DNA from: Hawksworthiomyces lignivorus
Taxonomy: Eukaryota; Ascomycota; Sordariomycetes; Ophiostomatales; Ophiostomataceae
Direction: 5' to 3'
Assembly: GCA_002917075.1 (NCBI GenBank)
Contig: NTMA01000004.1
Location: forward strand, 744,001 to 808,000
Length of the DNA stretch: 64,000 nt
This document shows, in pieces, positions 36,273 to 49,323 of the stretch (position 1 is the stretch's first letter; the number at the start of each line of letters is the position of its first letter). The translations under genes were made by a program, and so were the position numbers. The notes beneath the pieces are model-generated. The model made no database searches. It was not told the DNA's origin and was given only the letters and a program-made list of their open reading frames with translations.

Positions 36273-37576
36273 GATGCTGAATTTCAGTGCCAGATGGTCT
36301 CTAAAAGTGGAGATTTCTGAGACATTTGCTGCACGCAGACAAATCCATGTTACATAATCATGTGGCGTTTTCTGCCTCAGGAGCCTAACAACAAGCGGAG
36401 GACACAGAAGGCGGTGTATCATGTGACAAAAACAACGGCAGAAACGATGGCAAGCCTTCCCAGCCACCATAACTATTTATTGCTCCACTTTCTGCTGCTG
36501 GGAGCTGATCCTCCGTCGTATCATACGTATGAACCCTTTGTATGCGTCACCTCCTTTGTTGTCACAAGAGAGAAAACAAGGTCCGGGCGGGTCAGGGAGT
36601 CAGGCTAGGCCATGTGCGTCAGAGCAATCCGCCTGAAGACTACAGTGTACGACTACAAACGAACAATACGGAGTACTCTGTACCCTCTGACTCCCCTTCT
36701 CCCATTCTACCCGACCCCTTCCCCCATTCTCCCTTCTCTTTCTCTCCAGCTGCCCACTGATACAGTGACTGTACCTGCTTCTTCTCTTTCCGCCTCTTCC
36801 TCCCACACCCCAACATTCCGTGGTTCATCTCTTAAGCCTTTCCTTCTATCCCGCTATTCCGTAACAGATCTCATTGTTTGTATCCCATTGTATGTACTAT
36901 TACATAGGGCGTGAACACGTATGTAGTACATGTAGTCTGCAGTCCGTTGAACACTCCGACCCATGTGTTGTTCTGCAGGGGGACTTGTACTGCGCTGCGG
37001 GTTTAGTAACCGTGGAGCCTAGGCTTAGCTTAGCAGCTCTTAGGTACCTATCGTTGAGTGGTCTTGTGGCCGGTCGCCTGGTGTGTTTTTCCTGCTCACC
37101 TGCTATCTCGGCGTTTATTTACGTATATTGGTCCAGGCCCCAATATTACCCATCCGCAGGCCAATCCTTCGTCGCCCTGCTAGTAACTCCCTCTCTCCGC
37201 CCACTTCCCCCAGTTTGCTAGCATTCCTCCTCTTCTGCTCTTCTGCTCTTCTGCTCCTCTGCTTTCGTAATAATACGCCTGCCTTCTCTCTCTCTCTCTC
37301 TCTCCTCCCCCAACCTTCTTCCCATTTAGTCTCTTTCTCTCCCTCCCAACACAACAACACAATCAGCGACTCGTCCTCGAGAAAACTACAATCACCTTTC
37401 ACCTGATTCTTGGATCGTGCATCGACTCGTGCTCGATCTAACAATCGTCTGTCCTTTCCTTTTCCTCTTTTTTCTCGTTACTCTCATTTCTGCGTCTGTC
37501 CTGCTCTGCTTCCTCTTCCTGCCGTTTCCGCTTCTTTCCGCTGTCGAACGATTCGTCGTCGTCATCAGCATCAACA
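36273..37576 (+). promoter_or_regulatory. Upstream region and CT-rich leader of pep4
   Basis: The tRNA 5' flank comes first. From about 36,680 the sequence is rich in C/T runs, with a CTCTTCTG repeat near 37,231 and a (CT)10 tract at 37,285-37,304 that ends about 270 nt before the pep4 ATG. The bases before the ATG (ATCAACA) fit the fungal initiation context. A TACGGAGTA copy lies at 36,667. Confidence 0.5.
37285..37304 (+). repeat. (CT)10 tract in the pep4 leader region
   Basis: A perfect dinucleotide run in the pyrimidine-rich leader or promoter of pep4. Long CT tracts are common at strong fungal promoters; whether this one acts is not shown. Confidence 0.85.
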
Positions 37577-39032
<1,456 letters not shown>

Positions 39033-41078
39033 ACGCCACAGGCTAAGTCGGTCGGTCGGTCGGTCGGTCGGTCGACGGCGCTAGAAGAGACGAGAGCATG
39101 ATGCTGTGACGCGTCTGCTTTCTCTGGCGCTTCTAGCCCGCTTTTCATGTGTTTTATGTTTCTTGTACGCTGTAACTGCTCAGTCTTTTCAACCGCGGAG
39201 ACTCGGAAAAAAAAACGGCCAGCTTCACCTAGACTCGCTGAGGCAGGAGAAAGAGACACGCAGACAGACGACTAATTACTACTGATTATTATCCGCTCGT
39301 TACGGCTTTTTCCTTTTACTCTTTATCGTTTTATTGTTTCTGTCAAGGATCTCCTCATGTCTTTGCTTATTCCTCAGTCCGGACACCATCTAGCATCTAT
39401 TATTGCCATACATCTTTTATGTTGTGCTCCGCCTCCCCGAACTGCTCGCCCCGTTGACAGGACATGCCAGGCCGTCGCCGCAGGTTGCTTTTCACATTTC
39501 TTTTCGTCTCCTTACCCGTCTTTGCAGACTGTTTTCTTTTATGTACAGTACAGAAGTCAATACAAGTAGCATCTCTTATGCTTTGCTGTCCCAGTGTCCC
39601 AGTTTGTAAAGTCTGGAACGTAGGTAATCGTGCATGCGTGTGTTAGTGCTCTCTCTCTCTTTGCGCATAGATGCAGTCGTGCCTATTCGCTTGTTTTGGG
39701 TAGCTTCATACGGCAGTTTCAGGTTTCCCGGCTGTTGGCTTAACAACGTGCGAATATCGGGAAAGGAAGGCGACATCGACGCCAGGGAGCGACCTAAGCC
39801 AATCCCGATCATTAGTCATCTGTAATTATATCACGTGAAATATGCATGCAACACACAGTGCGCAGCAGGCTACTGCAGTGCAATCACCGGTTCCCGCCTG
39901 CAGGGTGTCCACTAATAATGGTGCAGCCATCCCGCCAGTCATTCCAATCGCTGCCACTTTTGTCTTCTTTTTTCGCATGTGGTCATCTTGGCGAAGGTCT
40001 ACGTCCGTCTCCCTTCCTTCGCCTGCCTTCTCTTCCTCTCCTTTATCTTCTTGCCTCATTTTTTTTCTTTCCTTATTGTCCTCTGCTGTTCTGATTTCTA
40101 TGAACAAAATGCAGAATTCATACATTTTGCTTCAGGAAAAAGAAATAGGATTGATAGAGCTTTTCTGTGTTGACGGCAAGACGGGTGGCACTCAGCTTGT
40201 TCTGTGAGCAGTTCTGCCCACAGTGCGCAATACAAGGCTCTGGTCCCAGAGCTACTCTGTATTGCAGTAATTCTTAGCCCACGCTGTCTTTCTCCCTCTC
40301 GTCCACCAATTCCGCACGCATTTGTCCTATCGTCCTGCTGCGCGTTTGTCGTGTTTTTCCCACCCAAAATTTCCTCCCCTAATTATTTCTCGCATCTTTG
40401 ATCATTTCCTCCACCACCTTTTCTCTCACACTCTAGCCTCCCTTTCTTCTCCTCTCCTCGTCGCGCAACCCCCCCCGTCCTCCGTTAGTGTTGCGGCTCC
40501 TCTCCGCCTCCTTGGCCGCCGCAAAAGGGAAAAGGACCAAAAAAAAGCCAACGAGCCACTGAAAATTGGCTTTTCCCCCCAAAGCACCCCCGTCCCATTC
40601 AATCGACCATTTTTTATTTGCAGGAACCGACGCGAAAGCGCGAAAATCACGACCACCCCCCCTTCTACCGGCACCAAAAAAAATCAACGTCAACGACGAC
40701 GACAGCGACAACTCTGGAAACGGCGACTACAAAGAAGACGGGACCAGCGAAACGACGGCCACAACAACAGCGACGAATCGGCGACCGTCGTCATTTCCGC
40801 TGCCAGAGCCAATTCTCAGTCGTGTCCTCAGATTGACCCGCACCCCGTTCCTCTATTGCTGTGTACCTTTTCGCTTTTTCGCTTTTTCGCTTCTTTTTTT
40901 TTTTTCATCTTCATCTATATGATCGCCATTTCCCTTCGCACCTGCCGCGGTTTTCCTGTCTCTCCTGCTCTGCTCCCCCTCGTCTGACCGGCTGACGTAA
41001 AAACGGCAAGAGCGCAGGCGCGCCATCCCACCTTCCCCCTTTAGCAGTTGCTCTTTTTCGCGGATCGTCGACTTCCAA
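39033..41078. other. Intergenic region with long leader of the next gene
   Basis: It begins with a (GTCG)7 run directly after the pep4 stop. The second kilobase (about 40,260-41,078) is C/T-rich with CGCTTTTT repeats and is probably the promoter and a long leader of the gene at 41,079. Open frames of 118-221 codons there have no ATG in good context or no family likeness and are not called. Confidence 0.5.
39047..39074. repeat. (GTCG)7 microsatellite
   Basis: Seven perfect copies of GTCG begin 15 nt after the pep4 stop codon, within its 3' untranslated region. Confidence 0.9.
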
Positions 41079-44000
41079 ATGGCTGCCGCCATCGCGACCC
41101 GCGTCAACGGGCTCTCCGGAGACGCCGCCGCTGGCGCTGCCCCCGACACCACACTCGACGTCAATGCCTCTGCGGCCGCCAACAGTATTACCGCGTCGTC
41201 TGCGAAGCGGAAACGCGACGCCACCGAAGACGGCGACGAGGTGATGACCGATGCTGATGCAGCGCCGGGATCCGTGCCAGATACCGCTCCTGCAGTAGGG
41301 ACAAACGGCAGCAGCGCCGCCGTCGACGGCGACCACACCAAGCGCGATCCATCGTCCGTCCCGTCACCACCCGTCAACGGCAAAGTTGACGCCAGCAGCG
41401 GCGCCGTCACGTCCAGCACGGCCGGTAACCACGACGAGAAACAGCTGATTCACGACTACTTTGAAGTATTACAGAGGTAAATCTAGTTCCTGGAGCCCCG
41501 CGTCTTTCTCTTTTGCTCTCGTCCATGTACTGCACACATGGCATGTTTCTGCCTGTTCTGCCCAGCGATGCTGACGTGACGCACAGCTATGACAAGTCTG
41601 TCCCGCCCATCCTAAAAAGACCACTACCCGAGCCGGCACCATCAGAAGAGCCGCAGGCCAAGCGCCAAAAGTCCGACGGCACCGTCAGCCCACCAGCATC
41701 CGCCTCTGCCTCCGTCGCCGACAAGGTTGACCGGGACGCCTACACTCTTCTGGACGATCTCGTCCTTGACATCGCCGCTATTGTAAGCAGCGAACTTGCT
41801 GCCCTCGAGACGGCATCGGCCAAAGCCGAAACAGATGACGCGAAGGACGACAGCAAAGATGAGCAGGCCAAGGAGGCCGCCATCGTACAGCTCGTCCGGT
41901 TCCGCGAAAAGGCCCACGAGCTCTACCGCCGCGAGACCGCGTATCCGAAATCAGGACCGCTGCACGGCAAGACCAGCACCAAGATCAACAGCGGCGTATC
42001 CCTGTCATCGACCAGCAAAGGGGAGGCCGTATTGACCGTGTTTGGCAATGCTCCCCAGCCCCGGCAGCTCTTCTCGAGCTTGCCACTCCACATTCACGCG
42101 TCCAAGCGGGCGCAGGACGGCACTAGCGACGACGACAGCAGCAGCGTCGAGGAGATTGTCCGGGAGGACGGTCCGCTCGACCTGGGTGGTAGCATCACCC
42201 TGACGCACATGTTCCCGCCGCCGCCGGCCGAGAAAGTCGGCCGCGTGCCCACATTCGGCGAGCTCTTCCCCTCACCGCGGAATCTGCCACCGCTGCAGCC
42301 GCCCAAGGCGCCCAAGAGCACGACCAAGTCGACGACGCTGGGCTTCTACCACCCTGAGCTCGCCGAGAAGTCCAAATACCGCAGCGGGTCCTACTGCTCG
42401 CAGCCCATCACGGTCGGCCAGTGGCTGGACTATAGCAACGCAACGCCGTCGTCCCAGATCAAGACGCGGCAGCGCGAGCGCGCGCAGAGCCTCGCGGGCC
42501 ACAAGCCGTCCACGGTCGAGCTGGAGATGTCTGAGATGGAGGCCCTATTCCGCGGCGCCTTCTCGAGCTTTGCGCCGTCGAAAGACGACTCGGCCGCCAT
42601 CGTGTCGGCCGCCCAGGTCGGCCGCATGTGGTGGCAGCGCGTCGGCCACCGCGTGTTCCAGCGCATGGTGGAGACGGAGCTCGAGGACGAGGAGTACGGC
42701 GACGACGCAGCTGCCGCCGCGACGTTTGCTGATGCAGCAGGCGGCACCCACGCCGTTCTAGACGAGACGGCCCTGCAGAAGACGATCGAGGAGTGGGACG
42801 ACAGCCTGGTGGACCCATCGCTTGACCAGGTCATGGGCGGCAAGCCGGACACGGACAAGGACGTGGACGAGGTGCTGCAGGACGTGTCGGACTTGATCGT
42901 GACGCTGGCCTCGTACCAGCGCAACCGCAACCTGACGCTGCCGACCAGCCAGGACCGCTTCTCGGCGGACCCGGTCAACGCGGACATGCTGCGCAACGGC
43001 ACGCTGGCGCAGCAGCCCAGCGAAGAGGAGGTGCTGACGTACCAGACGCTCAAGGCGCAGCTGTCGCTCATCATCCAGGGCCTGCCGCCCTACGCCGTGG
43101 CCCGCCTCAACTCGGACAAGCTGGCCGAGCTCAACATCAGCACCAAGATCGAGGTGCGCAGCGAGGAGTACCACGGCGTCCTCGACGAGGACGAGGCCGT
43201 GCTGCGCGCGCGCCAGGCCGCCCAGGCTGCCAAGTCCGCCCAGGTCGCCGCCGCCGCCGTCAGCTCGCCGCAGCGCACCCCCGCTCACCGCGCCGGCAGC
43301 ATCACGGGCAGCCACAACTACGGCCCGCAGTACGGCACTCCTGGCCGCACGCCCATGGCGGCGGCCGGTGGCTACTACCAGGGCCAGCACATGCAGACGC
43401 CCAGCCGCGGCGCCGCCCAGCCGCACCGGCCATCCGTGGGCGGCATGGGCGCCGGCACGCCTGCGGCCGCCCTGCCCCCGCACGTCCGCGGCACGCCGCA
43501 GGGCCAGCCCCAGTACCGTCCGTCGCCCAACGGCTATGGCGGCGGCTTCATGCCGGCCCTGGCCAAGGCACAACAGCAGCAGCCGGCGGCGTTCCGCGCC
43601 CAGCAGCCGCAGCAGCAGCCGCAGCAGGTGCCCGTCTACCCGGGCAGCCCAGGCCAGCCCAACCCGGCCCACATGTCGCCACAGCGCGTCGTCTCCCAGC
43701 CGCAGCCCGGCGCCTACGGATCGCCCGCGCTGCAGCCCGGCACCCCGCAGCAGTTCCGCTACCAGCAAGCCGGCACGCCGGGCTATCCCCAGCAGCAGCA
43801 GCAGATGTCCATGCCAAACGTGGCGCAGCGGGGCTTGACGCCGCAGCAGCAGCAACAGCAGCAGCAGGCGGCACGCCTCGCTGCCGCACAGGGCGTCTCC
43901 TACCCGTCGTCGCCGGCCAACGGCGTAGCCCACCTGGCGGCGCAGCAGCAGCGGCCGATCCAGGCGCCGGTACAGCACGCCGCCAACGCGCAGCAGCGCT

Positions 44001-44824
44001 TCTACGCGGGCCAGGTGACTCCCGGGCAGCAGGTGCAGCACCTCCAGCAGCAGCAGCAGATGGGCCGCCCGCCATATGGAAACATGACCCCTCAGGGCGG
44101 GCCGGGGCTGGCGTCGAACGCGGCGCAGCGGCACTTCAGCACGGGCAGCAGCCCGAGCGTGGCCGTGGGCGGCGGCGGTGCAGGTCCTTTCGGTTACCAT
44201 ACGGTCATGGACCAGCCCCAGCAGCAGCGGCTGATGGAGCAGGCGCGCGCGCGCGCGTCGGCCCACGAGCGCTCCATGGGCTTTGCGGACAAGATCTCGC
44301 AGGGCGGCGTGGGCCAGATCGCCGGGCTGGCGGGCATCGGCCTCGGCGGCGGCGGCGCTGGTGTAGGCATCCCTGGCAGCGGCGGAGTTGCCAACGCCGG
44401 CGTCGGTGTCGGCGTCACTGGCGTCGATATGGCCAAGCTGGCCGCCGCTCGGGCCAACATGCCAGGCGGTGGCAGCGTCGGGGTCGGGGTTCCCGCCGCG
44501 GCACCAGCGCAGCAGCTCCAGCACCAGCCCCAGCAGGGTATGTCCTCCCCCATGGCTCCGCGGCACATGCAGCCGCAGCAGCCACAGCAGCAGCAGCAAC
44601 AGCAAATGCAAATGCACCCACACCAGCCCTCGCCGCAGCAGATGGCTACACAGCCAATCCACTACGCCCAACAACAACAGCAGCAGCAGCAGCAGCTGTA
44701 TGCTCAACAACAGGGCGCCCCATCCCCGGCCATGAACGGCACGCCTCAGCACATCCCCTCGCCGTCCCCCATGCCGTCTAGCGTCTCGCCCGCGCCCAGC
44801 GGGGGCTTCCCACGGCCGTCGTAG
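41079..44824 (+). CDS. Large Gln-rich fungal protein, probably nuclear, function unknown
   Basis: Two exons (41,079-41,476 and 41,587-44,824) encode 1,211 residues; the 110-nt intron has donor GTAAAT, branch GCTGAC and acceptor CACAG. An alternative acceptor 21 nt earlier (41,565) is also in frame and would add seven residues. The N-terminal 120 residues are disordered with a KRKR basic patch; a conserved-looking stretch HDEKQLIHDYFEVLQ leads into YDKSVPPILKRPLPEP and a second KRQK patch. Residues about 190-560 appear folded: VQLVRFREKAHELYRRETAYPKSG, GFYHPELAEKSKYRSGSYC, VGRMWWQRVGHRVFQRM. The C-terminal half is a long Gln/Pro/Gly/Ala-rich region with several poly-Gln runs. The pattern (basic patches, acidic tracts, Q-rich tail) suggests a chromatin or transcription factor, but I recognise no domain and assign no function. 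Codons are strongly GC-ending. Confidence 0.78.
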
Positions 44825-47800
44825 CCACTCTCGAGGTGAAGGGGGAGAGGCAGGGTGAGACAGGGAGAGATAGAGGGGTGGGGGTTGCTTTCAAAATATT
44901 GGGCAGGGCGTCTACACGCGGGATCTTTTTGAGGTGTTTTTTGCTCAGAGGACAGGATTCTGGAGATAAATGTTTAATCTTGTTTTTTTTTTCTCTTGCT
45001 GTTGGTTTTTTTTTTTTTTTTCTGTACTTCGGTTGTATCGCTCCGCATCAGGTTGTACCACATCTTTACAATTGTAACATTAGTCTCTTTTGCTTCTTTC
45101 TTTTTCCTTACTTCTTCCGCCTCCTTTTTTCTCGTATACTTCGTTCCGTATCCGTTCTTTCCCTTTTTTTTCTTTCACTGTCCTGGTCACTCTTAATTTA
45201 CAATTGTTAAAAGGAAAATAGAGGATATTCCTCCTCGGTCTCGGCAAAAGCCAGACCTAGGTTTCTTGGTTTTAACTGGCACCTTCTTAATACTTCTCTT
45301 TCGTTTACTTTTTTTCTGCATGTCGATTTGAAGCTTCATTGTTTCGGTCCGGTATGTGCTCTGACTGGTAGCAGTTTGGGGGTGGCTTGAGGGGCGCACC
45401 AGCAGGCTGTCTCCCATTGGGCAGCGGAAGAGAAAAATGCAAAAAAACATGAAATAAACAATAAAGCACGGAGCAATACGGAAAGCAGTCTACTAGCTTA
45501 CGACGTAGAGAGTAGGGGGCGTTTGAAAAAGCTTGGACAGCCGCGCGAGCGGCAAGGGGAGATCACCTCAGGCAGTCGTCCGCGCGTATCGAGATGAAGG
45601 AAAAGACGTCGGCGAGAGAGGGGGGCGCCCTGCAGAAGAAGGCAGAGAGGGGATGGGGGGCCACGGTGAGAAAGGGGAAAGGAGGATGTGGGGGTTTTGC
45701 AATCCGTACAGCTCCTCTCTGATGAGAGGAAGCGCAGATCAAGATAAAAATAAAAATAAAAAATAAAAAAATAAAAAAAAGTCAGCTCCATCGGAAAGGG
45801 CGTCAATGAGATGCTGCTGAGATACTGCTTAGACATCACTCACTTTTTGCTTCGGTCTCTTTTTTTGGTGATATGTCTTGCCATTTGGGTTCCATGTCCC
45901 TGGCCAAGCTTCTCGCCCTTGCAAAATCATATGCTGTGCCACATGGCAGCTGTTTCAGGTAAACGAAAGCTGTTGGAAATTATCAACTCGTCCCTTGTCT
46001 CCCGTTCCTCATCTCTCTCTGTGTCTGGCCGCCTCTCTTGTTTTTGTTGCCAGCCGGCAATTTCATATCAGGGGCGGCACAATGGCCTCGTATTCTTGAA
46101 GAACAAAAAGAAACATGGCCAATCTGGTAGCTCGTGTACATCTCTCAAATGAAGCAAGCAAGGGATCTACGTAGGTCCGATTCTGATGATATTTTGATAT
46201 CTGACGCCTCTCCGGCAAGGGGCACAAGCGCAGCTGCCTCTTGGACAAAGATGAGATGCCAGATGGGCCAGGATTTCCGGCAGGCTCTTTGAGAGCAGAA
46301 GTGCTTCTGTTCCGTGCTCTGTTTGTTTTTTTATCTTGACTCGAAGTCTAGCCTCTCTCACCCCCCTTTTCTCGGCCATATCGTTGCCGAATCCAGAAGG
46401 TGTCGCCACGGAGAGAATGAAAAGGCTAGAGCAAATTTCATATCGGCAGAAAAATCCAGTAAAAACTCGGAGAATGGGAAACATGAGAACCTTGCAATTT
46501 GAAGCGTGCATGTTCGCGTACGTGTGCTTCTCAGGCTATGGCTTATGACACGAATAAGACGGCAAGAAGAACAGTTACCTCAGCCAGCCATTGGCGACAT
46601 AAAGGAGCAAAAAATATCAATCACTTGTGCCTCCCCCCCTTTCTCCCGACCTCCTCCGAACCCAGCAGTCGTCCTCCTATTAGAGTTTCCCTTCACAAGC
46701 TAATACATATTCCCTGTAGCATATTTCGTCATGATGGGTCGGTACAATTAGACTTGGCCAGCCTTTCAGGGTTGCTCTAACAAAATCCTGGAGTGGGGAT
46801 TGGGGGAGGGGAGGAGAGAAAAGAAAGAAGTGGGCTACACGTTTCTATTTTCGAGGACTTTTTTCTTTCTTTTTTTCTTTTTTTTTTCTAGCCGGCTGTG
46901 CGGGCATCCGCCAGGCACCATCATTGCCGCCTCTCAGCCCAGCTCTCCTGCAAGTGTTCTCGCTCCCACATTTCCTCTAGGTGTGTACGTCTCCCCCCCA
47001 AAAGAGGAGCTGCACTTAGGATCCACACGAACGCGACGTCGCATTTCAAGGCCACGGCTCGCGGCCAGAATGAGGATACAAGAAGCAAAGAACAAAAGGA
47101 AAATGCGGCCCATCAATACAGAGTCCAGGGAGAAAAGGAGAAAACCAAAAAGAAAGGACATCAAAGATGTAAGCGAGCGAGCATGCATGGATTGTACTTC
47201 TCGTCTCAACTTGAAAAGTGCTCCATAAGAGGCATCCCTCTCCCGTGCGAAACCCCCACGCGCTTTTCGCCCAGTCACTTGGGTATGAAGTTTTTATCCT
47301 CGTACACGTACAGCGTAAGCGTCCGCTGCGGGTCGAGACAATCTGGAGTTCGGGAAGGGAAAGGGTATGGGGCACACTCTCGGCGACAAATTGCCAGTTG
47401 CACACGCTGCTTTACCCCCCCGCTTTCTATCAAATGTCTGGTTTCCAACGCCGCTCGGCTCCTACTAAGCATTTGTGGATATTTGGTAGGCCTAAGGCTC
47501 CATGTTGACAAGTCTACGTCTCATGGCCTTCTCTGGCACTTTTCCATTTCTCCCGTTTTCCTCTCGCTGTTTTTTGTTCCCTGGTTTCTGTTCCTGGTCT
47601 TCCTCTAAACCCCAGGCAAAACTTGGGTACATGGCCATTTTTTTACACTTGTCAAAGTCCACAGATCAGGTACAGGGCAGCTGCCTAGGTTGCGACATAG
47701 AGTCCTGGTAGAAAGAGACACGAAACTAAAGAAAGGAAAAAAAAAAAAAAAAAAAAGATGAACACGTATTTTTTTTTACATCTTTCCTTTCTCAGCGCTG

Positions 47801-48926
47801 TACATATCTAGCTATTGTTTATATGCAGCATTTCGTTTCTTTTTGATTCATTAACTTTATTTCGACGGCAGAATCTGAAGAAGCGAAAGTCCCGTAATTA
47901 TCTCTTTCTTCCTTTTTTGTCCCATCTCTCTCAATTTCCTGGTTTAAAAAAAGATCAAGACCTGAGAGGAAGGGTGAGAAGGGCGGTGCGGAGAAGGACG
48001 CTGATAGGGTCTTGGAATAACATGGTAAACGCAGAACGGTGGCTTGTCGGTATTACTTGGAATATTACTTGTTAGAACTAATGCAAGCCAAATATCAAAC
48101 TAACAAGAACAAACCATAAGATACCTTCTCGCCCGCCGTGACGTGACTGTTGATACGCACCTGCGTCGCCCTATTTTCTACTCTCCGGTAAACCTACGAA
48201 ACAAATCAGAGACCCGCCATGCTGGTAGCAAATCAAATTTCTCTTCCTCGCCTGACCGGCTCTCACCCATGATCTGCAGAGCCATTGTGATATCTTTTCT
48301 TCCTCCTTCCACTCTCTCTTTCTTTCGCATGCGTTTTACTACATGTCATCTCCCCCACATGCCCTCCCCTAATCATCTCTGCGTTGTTCACTTGCAATTT
48401 TTTATTTGGGCCAGCGTGGGCATAATCTGATGATATTCACCGGTGTGCAGGGATTTAGTGTAGGACGGTCCTTTTGGATATTCAACACGAAAAAATTGCG
48501 AGCATGCGTTCAAGAACATTCCCAGGCGAGCCATTTCTGAGCGTTCCATTTCAAATGGGAAGATACCCTTCTTTATTGTGACTTAGATTTTATTCTCCTA
48601 TGTATATCAATATACGAAATATGCTATAGAGTGGGATAGTGTTTACGATTCTGGTATGAAATCTATTTAATGCCGGGAAAGTCTGAGTCGTAACTGTGTT
48701 TTGTATGGACGTAGAAAAATCGCAATGAAGAAAGCCAAACTTCATGCCACGGGCATACGTCAGTGATGGAACAGGCACAACAACAATGCAGAACAAAGGC
48801 ACAGACTTGAGAGAGTTAAAAGTTTTAAAAGATACACACCGATAAAGGTACATTAGATACATCTTCCTTTTATTGGCTTCCTGGCCGCTGCAGTCCTAGC
48901 TCTGCGAGCTCATATTCTCGGCGACT
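44825..48926. other. Intergenic region, no supported gene
   Basis: A T-rich 3' flank, an (A)nT-rich stretch near 45,740-45,780 and another near 47,735-47,760. It holds several mid-length open frames (113 codons at 45,811; 236 codons at 46,898-47,608 without an early ATG). None shows a domain, signal or convincing exon structure. A 74-codon Lys-rich frame on the - strand ending at 45,193 is equally unproven. Confidence 0.5.
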
Positions 48927-49323
48927 TTATTCCGTCTTGTTATTCTCCTGACCGCCCAATTTTGTATCACCTTCTTCCTGGACCCATAAGCCCTCCTTAT
49001 TGCCCATAAGCTCGAAATCTTGCCATAGCAATCTGCGGACAGCCCTATCGTCTCTGTCTTCTACGTATCTCTTGAGCCATTCTCCGCGGAGACGAATATT
49101 TTCTTCAGCAGAGCGTCTCGATTTTGATGAACTTCTGGAGGACACAATATTGAGTTAATAAATGAGCTCAGGAAGTAAAAGAGGTGAAAAACGTAACAAA
49201 ATAAACTAGCACATACAAGTGTGGAAGAGGACTTGTGTGCCCACGGCAGCAGCTCCCATTGTTTACTTCGAGCGAAGAGAAAGACATATTTTCTTCTGGT
49301 GATAGGACGGCCTGTTGACTCAT
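48927..49323 (-). CDS. Small two-exon protein A, 104 aa, unrecognised
   Basis: I reconstruct this gene from two exons on the - strand: 49,323-49,217 and 49,134-48,927. The first ATG has context AACAACAATGAG. Exon 1 encodes MSQQAVLSPEENMSFSSLEV and on to LPH; donor GTATGT; an 82-nt intron with TTAAC and acceptor CTCCAG; the leucine codon is split TT/A, leaving one frame through to TAA. The product is hydrophilic, with no signal peptide or membrane segment. Residues about 45-80 (AEENIRLRGEWLKRYVEDRD and following) are predicted strongly helical; the tail is acidic (GLWVQEEGDTKLGGQ). A TATAAAA box lies at 49,479-49,473, about 150 nt before the ATG. The fit of exon phase, splice signals and TATA box supports a real gene; there is no family match. 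An internal start (49,287) is possible. Confidence 0.6.
49135..49216 (-). other. Predicted intron of small gene A
   Basis: Donor GTATGT at 49,216-49,211, candidate branch TTAAC about 20 nt before the acceptor, acceptor CCTCCAG ending at 49,135. It contains stop codons in the frame of exon 1 (TGA in TCCTGAGC), so splicing is required for the 104-residue product. Confidence 0.55.

Noticed and set aside
40322..40987. 221-codon frame upstream of the 41,079 gene
   Set aside because: Low-complexity, C/T- and A-rich leader sequence without an ATG in good context; read as untranslated leader.
46898..47608. 236-codon frame in the intergenic region
   Set aside because: It begins at GTG, has no family similarity, and other long frames overlap it on both strands, which suggests locally low stop density rather than coding. 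Kept only as a note in the gap entry.
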